Below, in pieces: positions 38,354 through 46,668 of a stretch of DNA of 64,000 nt. Below the pieces are notes generated by a model. The model saw only the letters and a list, made by a program, of their open reading frames with translations, ran no database searches and was not told where the DNA came from. Positions within the stretch are counted from its first letter, which is position 1, and every line of letters starts with the position of its first letter. Position numbers and translations under genes: made by a program. Source of the stretch: Rhizobium rhizogenes (GTDB taxonomy: Bacteria > Pseudomonadota > Alphaproteobacteria > Rhizobiales > Rhizobiaceae); contig NZ_CP019702.2 of assembly GCF_002005205.3 (NCBI RefSeq), positions 1,120,001 to 1,184,000 on the forward strand. Direction: 5' to 3'.

Positions 38354-38689
38354 ATGGACAGCAACTGGATCGATATTGGCGACATCTCCGACATTCCCCT
38401 GCGCGGCGCGCGTTGCGTAAAAACGCCGATGGGCAAGATCGCCGTGTTCCGCACGGCGGAAAATCAGGTCTTCGCCATCGAGGACCATTGCCCGCACAAG
38501 GGTGGGCCGCTGAGCCAGGGCATCGTGCATGGGGCTTCGGTGACGTGTCCGCTGCACAATTGGGTGATTTCGCTGGAAACCGGTAAGGCGCTGGGGGCGG
38601 ATGAGGGTGAGGTACGGACCATTCCGGTGCGTAATCTGGATGGAAGGCTTTCGATAGCGCTCGAAACCCTGATGATCGCGGCGGAGTGA
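38354..38689 (+). CDS. nirD: Nitrite reductase small subunit NirD
   Basis: A 111-residue Rieske-like subunit of NirBD. Both cluster motifs of the Rieske-type NirD group are present: CPHKGGPLSQG and CPLHNWVISLETG, so it probably carries a [2Fe-2S] centre, unlike NirD proteins that have lost these ligands. The ATG at 38354 has GGAG eight bases upstream; a GTG at 38345 overlapping the nirB stop is an alternative. Confidence 0.93.
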   Translation: MDSNWIDIGDISDIPLRGARCVKTPMGKIAVFRTAENQVFAIEDHCPHKGGPLSQGIVHGASVTCPLHNWVISLETGKALGADEGEVRTIPVRNLDGRLSIALETLMIAAE

Positions 38690-38709
38690 ATTGCGATGGC
38701 GGTGGCGTT

Positions 38710-38875
38710 ACCCCCCTCTGTCCTGCCGGACATCTCCCCCTCAAGGGGGGAGATCATTTGCGGCACGAATTTCCATTCACGGCTTGCGTCGTCGGTCGCA
38801 GAGATGAAGCGGCAAGCCTTCCGCTTGTCGATCTCCCCCCTTGAGGGGGAGATGTCCGGCAGGACAGAGGGGGGT
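38710..38875. repeat. Long palindromic intergenic element, copy 2 (RIME-like)
   Basis: Perfectly complementary 46-base arms (38710-38755 and 38830-38875) flank a 74-base loop between nirD and nasA. The arms match those of the element at 4188-4328 except that the inner hairpin GCCCTGCCGGGC becomes GTCCTGCCGGAC, a compensated change in both arms. The loops differ apart from a short shared TCCGCTTG stretch. Confidence 0.85.
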
Positions 38876-38903
38876 TACCGCCACGCACTGAGAGGGCAAA
38901 CCC

Positions 38904-41552
38904 ATGCCCGTTGAAACAAAAACCACCTGTCCCTATTGCGGCGTCGGCTGCGGCCTCATCGCCACCGTCAATGATAATGGTGCCGTTTCCGTCAGAGGCG
39001 ATGAGGATCATCCCGCCAATTTCGGAAGACTGTGTTCCAAAGGTTCGGCTCTGGCTGAGACCATCGATCTCGACGGTCGCCTGTTCCACCCTGAAATCAG
39101 CGGCAGGCGGGCGGCATGGGACGAAGCGCTTGACCTCGTCGCTTCCCGGTTCTCTCAAGCCATTGCCGAACACGGTCCGGATTCGGTCGCCTTTTACGTC
39201 TCCGGTCAATTGCTGACCGAGGATTATTACCTCGCCAACAAGCTGATGAAGGGTTTCATCGGTTCGGCCAATATCGACACCAATTCAAGGCTCTGCATGT
39301 CGTCTTCCGTTGCCGGCCATCGCCGGGCCTTCGGGGCTGATACGGTGCCGGGCACCTATGAGGATATGGAGCTTGCCGATCTGGTGATCCTCACCGGTTC
39401 CAATCTCGCCTGGTGCCATCCTGTCCTTTACCAGAGGCTTGCGGCGGCAAAGGCCGCGCGGCCGGAAATGAAAGTCGTTGTCGTTGATCCGCGTCGGACG
39501 ATGAGCGCCGATATTGCCGATATGCACCTCGCCATCCGTTCGGATGGAGATGTGGCGCTGTTTACCGGCCTGCTGGCGCATCTTTCCGATAGTCCTGCAA
39601 TCGATCGCGGTTATGTGGAAAACCACACGGTCGGTTTTGATGCTGCGATGCAAGCAGCAACTGCACACAGCTTGCCGGAGATCGCCGAAGCCACGGGCCT
39701 GACGATTGCCGAACTGATTTCTTTCTACGAATTGTTCGAACGCACGGAAAAAACCGTCACCTGCTACAGCCAGGGCGTCAACCAGTCGCAAAGCGGCACG
39801 GACAAGGTCAACGCGATCATCAATTGCCACCTTGCCACGGGTCGTATTGGCCGGCCGGGCATGGGGCCGTTTTCGCTGACCGGCCAGCCGAACGCCATGG
39901 GCGGGCGTGAGGTCGGCGGGCTGGCCAATATGCTGGCCGCCCATATGGCTATCGAAAATGCCGAGGATCGCGACCGCGTGCGGCGCTTCTGGGCCTCACC
40001 CGCCATTGCGGAAAAACCCGGCCTGAAAGCAGTGGATATGTTCAGGGCCGTGGCTGACGGCCGCATCAAGGCGCTGTGGATCATGGCGACCAATCCGGTG
40101 GTTTCCATGCCGGATGCCGGTGCCGTCGAGGCGGCCATCAAGGCCTGTCCTTTCGTCGTGGTGTCCGATGTCATGGCCAATACCGATACGGCCCGCCATG
40201 CTCATGTGCTTCTGCCATCGCTCGGCTGGGGGGAAAAGGACGGCACCGTCACCAATTCCGAGCGGCGCATTTCCCGTCAGCGCGGTTTTCTCGATGCGCC
40301 GGGCGAAGCGAAAGCGGACTGGTGGCAAATGGCGGAAGTGGGCCGGCGCATGGGTTTCGGCACGGCCTTCGGATACCGCCAGCCATCGGAGATTTTTGCC
40401 GAACATGCCGCCCTCTCCGGCTTCGAGAATGCGGGCAGTCGCGATTTCGATATCAGCGGTGTCGAACGGAATTCCTATGATGCGATGACGCCGTTTCAAT
40501 GGCCGAAGGCCGGATCGGGTGATGCCGTCGTTACCCGCTTTTTCGCGGATGGCCGGTTTTACCATACCGATGGCAAGGCGCGGTTCATCACCACCACCCT
40601 GCCGGAGACAGGCAGGACATCGGCGGATTATCCGCTGACGCTGAATACCGGCCGTATCCGCGATCAATGGCACACCATGACCCGCACCGGTAAAAGTGCG
40701 CGCCTTACCGCCCATATCGCCGAACCTTTCGCCGAGCTTCATCCGCGCGATGCGCAGGCGCTGGGAATCGAAAGCGCCGATCTGGTGGAGCTGGAAAGTC
40801 CGCATGGCAAGGTGTTGCTGCGGGCGCTGGTCAGTGAGAGGCAGGCGCGCGGCTCGGTGTTTGCGCCGATGCACTGGAATGACCAGTTTGCCTCGCGGGC
40901 GCGTATCGATGTCGTGGTTGCCCCGGTGACGGACCCGCATTCGGGTCAGCCTGCCTCGAAAAATGTGGCGGTAAGGGCACGGCGCTTCGAAGCGAAGGCC
41001 TATGGTTTCGCCATCTCCCGCACCCGGCCGGATGCGCCGGATTGCGCCTATTGGGCCACAGCCAAAGCGGATGGCGGTTATCGCATGGAGCTTGCCTTTG
41101 CGGAGGAGCCGCAGGACTGGACACTCTGGGCGCGGCAGGTCTTCGGCATTGAGGCCAGGGTCGAGCCGCTGGGTTACAGCGACCGGCAGACGGGCGACCT
41201 GCGCCTTGCCTTCTTCGACGGCGATATCCTGCTGGCGGCCCTGTTCATCGCCAGGCAGCCGGTGGCCGTCGCCCGCAACTGGGCAATCTCGCAATTGACC
41301 GAACGTCATGAGGATCTGCGCATGCGGTTTGCGCTGGTTGCCGGTCGCCCCGGTGCCGGCCGCGCCGATCCGGGCGCCACCGTCTGCTCCTGCTTTAACG
41401 TCGGGGTGAACCAGATCACGGCGGCCATCCGTGATGGATGCCACAGCGTCGAAGCCATCGGCAAGGCATTGAATGCCGGAACGAATTGCGGCTCCTGCCG
41501 CGCCGAAATCAGGGGGATCATCGATGGATGCCTTAAAACCGCAGCGGAATGA
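38904..41552 (+). CDS. nasA: Assimilatory nitrate reductase catalytic subunit NasA
   Basis: An 882-residue molybdopterin enzyme reducing nitrate to nitrite in the cytoplasm. The N-terminal CPYCGVGCGL (C9, C12, C16) with the later GRLCSKG supplies the [4Fe-4S] ligands. Mo-bis-MGD contacts include DTNSRLCMSSSVAGH, YSQGVNQSQSGTDKVNAIINCHLATGRIG and the C-terminal TGRIRDQWHTMTRTGKS. A BFD-like [2Fe-2S] domain at the end (CSCFNVGVNQITAAI ... GTNCGSC) would accept electrons. It overlaps cysG by 29 bases. Confidence 0.95.
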   Translation: MPVETKTTCPYCGVGCGLIATVNDNGAVSVRGDEDHPANFGRLCSKGSALAETIDLDGRLFHPEISGRRAAWDEALDLVASRFSQAIAEHGPDSVAFYVSGQLLTEDYYLANKLMKGFIGSANIDTNSRLCMSSSVAGHRRAFGADTVPGTYEDMELADLVILTGSNLAWCHPVLYQRLAAAKAARPEMKVVVVDPRRTMSADIADMHLAIRSDGDVALFTGLLAHLSDSPAIDRGYVENHTVGFDAAMQAATAHSLPEIAEATGLTIAELISFYELFERTEKTVTCYSQGVNQSQSGTDKVNAIINCHLATGRIGRPGMGPFSLTGQPNAMGGREVGGLANMLAAHMAIENAEDRDRVRRFWASPAIAEKPGLKAVDMFRAVADGRIKALWIMATNPVVSMPDAGAVEAAIKACPFVVVSDVMANTDTARHAHVLLPSLGWGEKDGTVTNSERRISRQRGFLDAPGEAKADWWQMAEVGRRMGFGTAFGYRQPSEIFAEHAALSGFENAGSRDFDISGVERNSYDAMTPFQWPKAGSGDAVVTRFFADGRFYHTDGKARFITTTLPETGRTSADYPLTLNTGRIRDQWHTMTRTGKSARLTAHIAEPFAELHPRDAQALGIESADLVELESPHGKVLLRALVSERQARGSVFAPMHWNDQFASRARIDVVVAPVTDPHSGQPASKNVAVRARRFEAKAYGFAISRTRPDAPDCAYWATAKADGGYRMELAFAEEPQDWTLWARQVFGIEARVEPLGYSDRQTGDLRLAFFDGDILLAALFIARQPVAVARNWAISQLTERHEDLRMRFALVAGRPGAGRADPGATVCSCFNVGVNQITAAIRDGCHSVEAIGKALNAGTNCGSCRAEIRGIIDGCLKTAAE

Positions 41553-43002
41553 ACCGGCCCGCATGGAAAGATTAGCCAAGTTGCCGGTCTTCTGGGGGCT
41601 TGAGGGCAAGCGCGTGGTGTTGGCGGGCGGATCGGATGGGGCCGCCTGGAAGGCGGAACTGCTGCTGGCCTGTGGGGCGGAACTGCATCTTTATTGCGAG
41701 GAAAGCGAGCTTTCGGAAAGCTTTGCAGCGTTTATCGCAAAAAGCCCGATGCTGACATGGCATGACCGTCCGTGGGGTCCGGATATTTTCGAAGGTGCGG
41801 AACTGGCGCTGGCGGATTGTGAAACCGATGCCGAAGCCGAAAGATTTTACCATGCCGCGCGGGCGGCGGGCGTTCCCGTCAATATCATCGACAAGCCGGA
41901 ATTCTGCCAGTTCCAGTTCGGCTCCATCGTCAATCGCTCGCCGGTGGTGGTGTCTATCTCCACTGACGGTGCAGCACCTATTCTGGCGCAGGCCATCCGT
42001 CGGCGCATCGAGACATTGCTGCCGCTTTCGCTCAAGGATTGGGGCGCGCTTGCCCAGGTGATCCGCGAGCGTGTCAATCTGCGGCTCGTCCCCGGTTCGG
42101 CACGGCGATCTTTCTGGGAAAAATTCGTCGACCGGGCCTTTACCGAGAGGCTCGATGACGGCAGCGAAGAACGATTGCTCACGGATATCGGAACGCAGGC
42201 CAGTCGGGAAGGTTCAAGTGCCGGATTGGTGACGCTTGTGGGTGCCGGGCCGGGCGATGCCGAGCTTCTGACGCTGAAAGCGGTGCGCGCCTTGCAGGCC
42301 GCCGATGTCATCCTGTTTGACGATCTCGTGTCAGTGGAGGTTCTGGAACTGGCACGGCGTGAAGCAAAACGCATGTTGGTCGGGAAACGCGGTGGCCGGG
42401 AAAGCTGCAGGCAGGAGGACATCAACGATATGATGATCCGTCTCGCCAAGGCGGGCAAACGGGTGGTGCGGCTGAAATCCGGTGATCCGATGATTTTCGG
42501 TCGCGCAGGTGAGGAGATAGCGGCGCTGGAAGCCGAAAATATTCCGGTCGAAATTGTGCCCGGCATTACTGCCGCAAGCGCCATGGCCTCACGCCTTGGC
42601 GTTTCCCTGACCCATCGTGACCATGCCCAGTCAGTCCGCTTCGTTACCGGACACTCCCGGCAGGGAAAGCTTCCGGAGAATATCGACTGGCAGTCCCTGT
42701 CCATTCCTTCCGTGACCACCGTTTTTTACATGGGCGGCCGAACCGCCGCAAATATCCAGTCATCCCTGCTCGCCCATGGCATGCCCGCTTCGACGCCGGT
42801 CGTTGTAATGATTTCCGTCAGCCGTACAAATGAGCAAGGCTGGTGCGGTTCGCTCGCGCAACTGGCCGCGGCGGTCGAGAGACTGGGCGTGAACGAGCCT
42901 GTGCTGATCGGGGTCGGTGATGCATTCCGTTCCGCTTCCGTGGCGTTTTCCGGCACCGGAAAAGAAGAAGGCGCTGTAATGTTCGCCCAGAAGGCTGGCT
43001 AA
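41524..43002 (+). CDS. cysG: Siroheme synthase CysG
   Basis: A 492-residue bifunctional siroheme synthase. The N-terminal ~210 residues (KRVVLAGGSDGAAWKAELLLACGAELHLYC; PEFCQFQFGSIVNRSPVVVSISTDGAAPIL) are the precorrin-2 dehydrogenase/ferrochelatase. The C-terminal part (VTLVGAGPGDAELLTLKAVRALQAADVILFDDLV; VVRLKSGDPMIFGRAGEE) is uroporphyrinogen-III methyltransferase. It supplies siroheme for NirB. The start at 41524 lies inside the nasA 3' end after AGGGGG; 41563 is a less likely start. Confidence 0.93.
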   Translation: MDALKPQRNEPARMERLAKLPVFWGLEGKRVVLAGGSDGAAWKAELLLACGAELHLYCEESELSESFAAFIAKSPMLTWHDRPWGPDIFEGAELALADCETDAEAERFYHAARAAGVPVNIIDKPEFCQFQFGSIVNRSPVVVSISTDGAAPILAQAIRRRIETLLPLSLKDWGALAQVIRERVNLRLVPGSARRSFWEKFVDRAFTERLDDGSEERLLTDIGTQASREGSSAGLVTLVGAGPGDAELLTLKAVRALQAADVILFDDLVSVEVLELARREAKRMLVGKRGGRESCRQEDINDMMIRLAKAGKRVVRLKSGDPMIFGRAGEEIAALEAENIPVEIVPGITAASAMASRLGVSLTHRDHAQSVRFVTGHSRQGKLPENIDWQSLSIPSVTTVFYMGGRTAANIQSSLLAHGMPASTPVVVMISVSRTNEQGWCGSLAQLAAAVERLGVNEPVLIGVGDAFRSASVAFSGTGKEEGAVMFAQKAG

Positions 43003-43079
43003 CAGGTTTTTTGTTCGCGCCCCTGCGTCTTTCGGGACGTATCCGTACACTGCTGGTGCCATCGCAATAAAACCCTCCC

Positions 43080-43120
43080 TTGACATTGGTTTTTCGTTCG
43101 CTCTTCAATAAAACGAAAAA
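43080..43120 (+). promoter_or_regulatory. glpR promoter with candidate GlpR operator
   Basis: TTGACA at 43080-43085 is followed by an inverted repeat TTTTTCGTT (43090-43098) / AACGAAAAA (43112-43120). The same TTGACATT(G/C)GTTTT arrangement recurs before glpD, suggesting GlpR binds both promoters. The -10 box here is weak (near 43103). Confidence 0.5.
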
Positions 43121-43143
43121 ATTGAAAGAGGAGGGAGGGTGAA

Positions 43144-43917
43144 ATGCTGCTCACACCGCGTCAGGATGAAATCGTCGCGCTGGCGAAAGCGAGTGGGCGG
43201 GTGCTGGTCGATGAGCTGGCGGCGCGGTTTTCGGTCACCCCCCAGACGATCCGCAAGGACCTGAACGATCTCTGCGATACGCGGGTTCTGACCCGCATCC
43301 ATGGCGGCGCGCTTTTCCCAAGCGGCAATGAGAATGTCAAATACGAGGCGCGGCGGGCGATTGCTTCTGTCGAGAAACAGGCGATCGGGGCCGCTGCCGC
43401 AGCTCTCATTCCCAACAATTCGTCGCTTTTCATCAATATCGGTACGACGACCGAAGCGGTGGGCGAAGCGCTCGCGGACCATCACGAGCTGATGGTCATC
43501 ACCAACAACATCAACGTTGCCAACAGGTTGAGGGTTTTCCCCGGCATCGAGGTGGTGATTGCCGGCGGCGTCGTGCGTGGCTCCGATGGTGGCATCGTCG
43601 GCGAGGCCGCGGTGGATTTCATTCGCCAGTTCAAGGTCGATTTCGCCGTCATCGGTGTTTCGGCGATCGATGAGGATGGTGCCCTGCTGGATTTCGACTT
43701 CCGCGAGGTCAAGGTTGCGCAGGCGATCATCTCCAATGCCCGCCATGTCATTCTGGTATCGGATTCGCTGAAATTCGAGCGGACGGCCCCGGTGCGCATC
43801 GGCCATCTTTCCCAGGTGCACACCTTTATTACCGATCATTGTCCTGTCGATTCGATCCGTTCCATCTGCGCTGATCACGATGTCCGGCTGATTGAAACCG
43901 AGGCCCGTGAGCCCTGA
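43144..43917 (+). CDS. glpR: DeoR-family glycerol regulon repressor GlpR
   Basis: A 257-residue DeoR-type repressor. The N-terminal helix-turn-helix is VLVDELAARFSVTPQTIRKDLNDLCDTRVLTRIHGGAL. The sugar-phosphate domain has NNSSLFINIGTTTEAVGEAL and AVIGVSAIDEDGALLDFDFREVKVAQAII. GAGGAGGGAGGGTGAA gives a very strong ribosome site. Location before glpD and the glycerol ABC genes identifies it as GlpR, induced by glycerol-3-phosphate. Confidence 0.9.
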   Translation: MLLTPRQDEIVALAKASGRVLVDELAARFSVTPQTIRKDLNDLCDTRVLTRIHGGALFPSGNENVKYEARRAIASVEKQAIGAAAAALIPNNSSLFINIGTTTEAVGEALADHHELMVITNNINVANRLRVFPGIEVVIAGGVVRGSDGGIVGEAAVDFIRQFKVDFAVIGVSAIDEDGALLDFDFREVKVAQAIISNARHVILVSDSLKFERTAPVRIGHLSQVHTFITDHCPVDSIRSICADHDVRLIETEAREP

Positions 43918-43930
43918 TCGCGTATCGCTG

Positions 43931-43968
43931 GAATTTCGTTTGACATTCGTTTTGTCTTCGAATTAGAT
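43931..43968 (+). promoter_or_regulatory. glpD operon promoter with GlpR-like repeats
   Basis: TTGACA (43940-43945), a 17-base spacer and TTAGAT (43963-43968) form a plausible promoter. TTTCGTTT and TTCGTTTTG repeats flank the -35 box, echoing the TTTTCGTT element of the glpR promoter. The leader to glpD is about 50 bases. Confidence 0.55.
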
Positions 43969-44024
43969 GTCCGTGCTTTCAATATATCGATGAGGAGAGC
44001 GTCGATGAAAGCGCGGGAGGGTCC

Positions 44025-45548
44025 ATGTCTGACGAGGCAATCCACGATATTTTCGTGATCGGCGGCGGTATCAATGGCTGCGGCATCGCGCGTGACGCCG
44101 TTGGCAGGGGTTACTCCGTCGCACTTGCGGAAATGAACGATTTTGCTTCCGGCACGTCCTCCGCCGCCACCAAGCTCATCCATGGCGGTTTGCGTTATCT
44201 CGAACATTATGAATTTCGTCTGGTGCGCGAAGCCTTGATGGAGCGCGAGATCCTGTGGGCCATGGCGCCTCACATCATCTGGCCCATGCGCTTCGTTCTG
44301 CCATTCCAGAAGGGCGGGGTGCGTCCGGCCTGGCTCGTTCGCCTCGGACTTTTCCTTTACGACCATCTCGGCGGCCGCAAGCTGCTGCCCGCCACACGCT
44401 CGCTCGATCTGCGCCGCGATCCCGCCGGAAAGCCGCTGAAGCCGATCTTTGCCCGCGCCTTCGAATATTCCGACGGCTGGGTGGATGACGCCCGGCTGGT
44501 GGTTCTGAACGCCCGCGATGCCGCAGATCGCGGCGCCCTGATCCTCAACCGCACGCAGGTTGTTTCCGCGCGCCGGGAAGGTGCGTTCTGGCGGGTGGAG
44601 ACGAAAAGCGCGACGGGTGAGGTCTCAACCTATCGGGCGCGCATGCTGGTCAATGCTGCCGGTCCCTGGGTCGACAGGGTTCTGTCTTCGACTTTCGGTA
44701 AGAACAATGTCCACAATGTGCGCCTCGTGCAGGGCAGCCATATCATTGTCCGCAAGAAATTTTCCGATCCGCGCGCCTATTTCTTCCAGAACCCGGATGG
44801 ACGCATCATTTTCGCCATCCCCTATGAACAGGATTTTACGCTGATCGGCACGACGGATCGCGACTATACCGGCGACCCCCGGGCGGTTAAGATCAGCGAT
44901 GAGGAAGTCAGCTATCTCTGTGGTGCGGCGAGCGAATATTTCGCTGAACCGGTGAAGCCTGCCGATATCGTCTGGACCTATTCCGGTGTGCGGCCGCTCT
45001 TTGATGACGGTGCTTCGAAGGCGCAGGAAGCGACCCGCGATTATGTACTGAAAACCGAAGGGGCGGAGGGCGAGGCGCCGCTTCTCAATATTTTTGGCGG
45101 CAAGCTCACCACCTATCGGCGGCTTGCCGAACATGCTCTTGAAAAGATCGGCGATGCACTGGGTGAAAAGGGTGTGCCATGGACCGCGGGTTCGCATTTG
45201 CCGGGTGGAAATTTCGGTGCCGAGGCCTATGCCTCGGAGGTTTCTGCCCTGCGGTCGCGTTATCCCTTCCTTGATGAACGTCATGCCGGGCGGCTTGTAC
45301 GTTGTTATGGAACGGATGCGGTGACCATGATCGGCTCCGCCACCGATGCGGCGGCGCTGGGTCGGCATTTCGGCGGCACGCTTTATGAAGCCGAGGTCCG
45401 CTGGCTGATGGCGCGGGAATGGGCGCTGACGGCGGAGGATATTCTGTGGCGCCGCACCAAGCAGGGGCTGTTCTTCACCTCTGAAGAGGTGCGCGGGCTG
45501 GAGGATTATATCGAAGACATTGCAGGTGGACGCTTGAAGGCAATCTGA
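44025..45548 (+). CDS. glpD: Glycerol-3-phosphate dehydrogenase GlpD
   Basis: A 507-residue membrane-associated FAD enzyme oxidising glycerol-3-phosphate to dihydroxyacetone phosphate with electrons to quinone. The FAD-binding DIFVIGGGINGCGIARDAVGRGYSVALAEMNDFASGTSSAATKLIHGGLRYLEHYEF at the N-terminus is diagnostic. Further family segments are VNAAGPWVD, LIGTTDRDYTGDP and the C-terminal WRRTKQGLFFT. First gene of the glp catabolic and transport operon. Confidence 0.95.
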   Translation: MSDEAIHDIFVIGGGINGCGIARDAVGRGYSVALAEMNDFASGTSSAATKLIHGGLRYLEHYEFRLVREALMEREILWAMAPHIIWPMRFVLPFQKGGVRPAWLVRLGLFLYDHLGGRKLLPATRSLDLRRDPAGKPLKPIFARAFEYSDGWVDDARLVVLNARDAADRGALILNRTQVVSARREGAFWRVETKSATGEVSTYRARMLVNAAGPWVDRVLSSTFGKNNVHNVRLVQGSHIIVRKKFSDPRAYFFQNPDGRIIFAIPYEQDFTLIGTTDRDYTGDPRAVKISDEEVSYLCGAASEYFAEPVKPADIVWTYSGVRPLFDDGASKAQEATRDYVLKTEGAEGEAPLLNIFGGKLTTYRRLAEHALEKIGDALGEKGVPWTAGSHLPGGNFGAEAYASEVSALRSRYPFLDERHAGRLVRCYGTDAVTMIGSATDAAALGRHFGGTLYEAEVRWLMAREWALTAEDILWRRTKQGLFFTSEEVRGLEDYIEDIAGGRLKAI

Positions 45549-45585
45549 CGATCCGATCGAAAAGCGGAGGAGGCTTTGGATCACC

Positions 45586-46656
45586 ATGCTTGAATTGCGA
45601 AACGTCTCGAAGATGGCCGGCGGTGAATATCATATTCACCCGACCGATCTGACGTTGCAGCGCGGAAGCCTGAACGTCCTGCTTGGACCGACGCTTTCGG
45701 GCAAGACGACGCTCATGCGCCTGATGGCCGGGCTGGATAAACCGACCGAAGGTTCGATCTTCTTCAACGGCGAGGACGTGACGGGCTGGCCGGTGCAGAA
45801 GCGCAATGTCGCCATGGTCTACCAGCAGTTCATCAACTATCCGGCGCTCAGCGTTTACGAAAACATCGCCTCGCCGATGCGGGTTGCGGGCAAGGATCAG
45901 GCAACCGTCGACAAAGAGGTCAGGAAGGCTGCCGAGCTTCTGAAGCTGACGCCCTATCTCGATCGCACGCCACTTAACCTCTCCGGCGGCCAGCAACAGC
46001 GCACGGCGCTTGCCCGCGCCATCGTCAAGAATGCCAATCTGGTTCTGCTTGATGAGCCGCTGGCCAATCTCGATTACAAGCTGCGCGAGGAACTGCGCGA
46101 GGAACTGCCGCGCATCTTTGCCGAATCCGGCGCGATCTTCGTTTATGCCACCACCGAACCTTCCGAGGCTTTGCTGCTGGGTGGCAATACCGCCACCCTC
46201 AACGAAGGACGGGTGACGCAGTTCAATCGCACGATCGAGGTTTACCGGCGTCCGGTGGATATCGTGACCGCAGAAATTTTCGCCGATCCGCCGCTGAACA
46301 CCATCGAGGTCGTCAAGGTTGGTAGTGCTTTCACCCGCGCGGACCATGCCGTCGCGGCGGTTCCCGCACATCTTGCCGGCATGCCAGATGGCCCCGTCAC
46401 CATCGCCTTCCAGCCGCACCACCTCTTCCCGCATGCGAAGGGTGAGGCGCGGCAATCCATCCGGGCGCGGACGCTGATTTCGGAAATCGCCGGATCGGAA
46501 AGCTTCGTGCATGTGGAATTTTCGGGCCGGCGCTGGGTTATGCTGGCGCATGGCATTCATGACATCGAGCCGGACAGGGATATCGAACTGTTTCTCGATA
46601 CGCGGCATCTGATGGCCTTTGACGCGAATGGCCGCGCCATCGGCAAAGCGGCTTGA
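45586..46656 (+). CDS. glpS: Glycerol ABC transporter ATPase GlpS
   Basis: A 356-residue MalK-like ATPase, one of two distinct ATPases of the rhizobial glycerol importer GlpSTPQV. Walker A is the unusual GPTLSGKTT, the signature LSGGQQQR is intact and Walker B is LVLLDEPLANLD. The H-loop histidine is missing: the expected THD is ATTEPSEAL. The C-terminal ~120 residues form an OB-type regulatory domain. Its partner GlpT has the complementary defect. It is followed by glpT after 12 bases. Confidence 0.9.
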   Translation: MLELRNVSKMAGGEYHIHPTDLTLQRGSLNVLLGPTLSGKTTLMRLMAGLDKPTEGSIFFNGEDVTGWPVQKRNVAMVYQQFINYPALSVYENIASPMRVAGKDQATVDKEVRKAAELLKLTPYLDRTPLNLSGGQQQRTALARAIVKNANLVLLDEPLANLDYKLREELREELPRIFAESGAIFVYATTEPSEALLLGGNTATLNEGRVTQFNRTIEVYRRPVDIVTAEIFADPPLNTIEVVKVGSAFTRADHAVAAVPAHLAGMPDGPVTIAFQPHHLFPHAKGEARQSIRARTLISEIAGSESFVHVEFSGRRWVMLAHGIHDIEPDRDIELFLDTRHLMAFDANGRAIGKAA

Positions 46657-46668
46657 GGGAGATCGGTC

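Noticed and set aside
36054..38744. An 896-codon open frame antisense to nirB-nirD, and several other long antisense frames (for example 39996-41609, 45475-47370, 51668-53491)
   Set aside because: These are shadows of real genes in GC-rich DNA. The opposite strand encodes clearly recognisable enzymes, and the antisense products show no family features.
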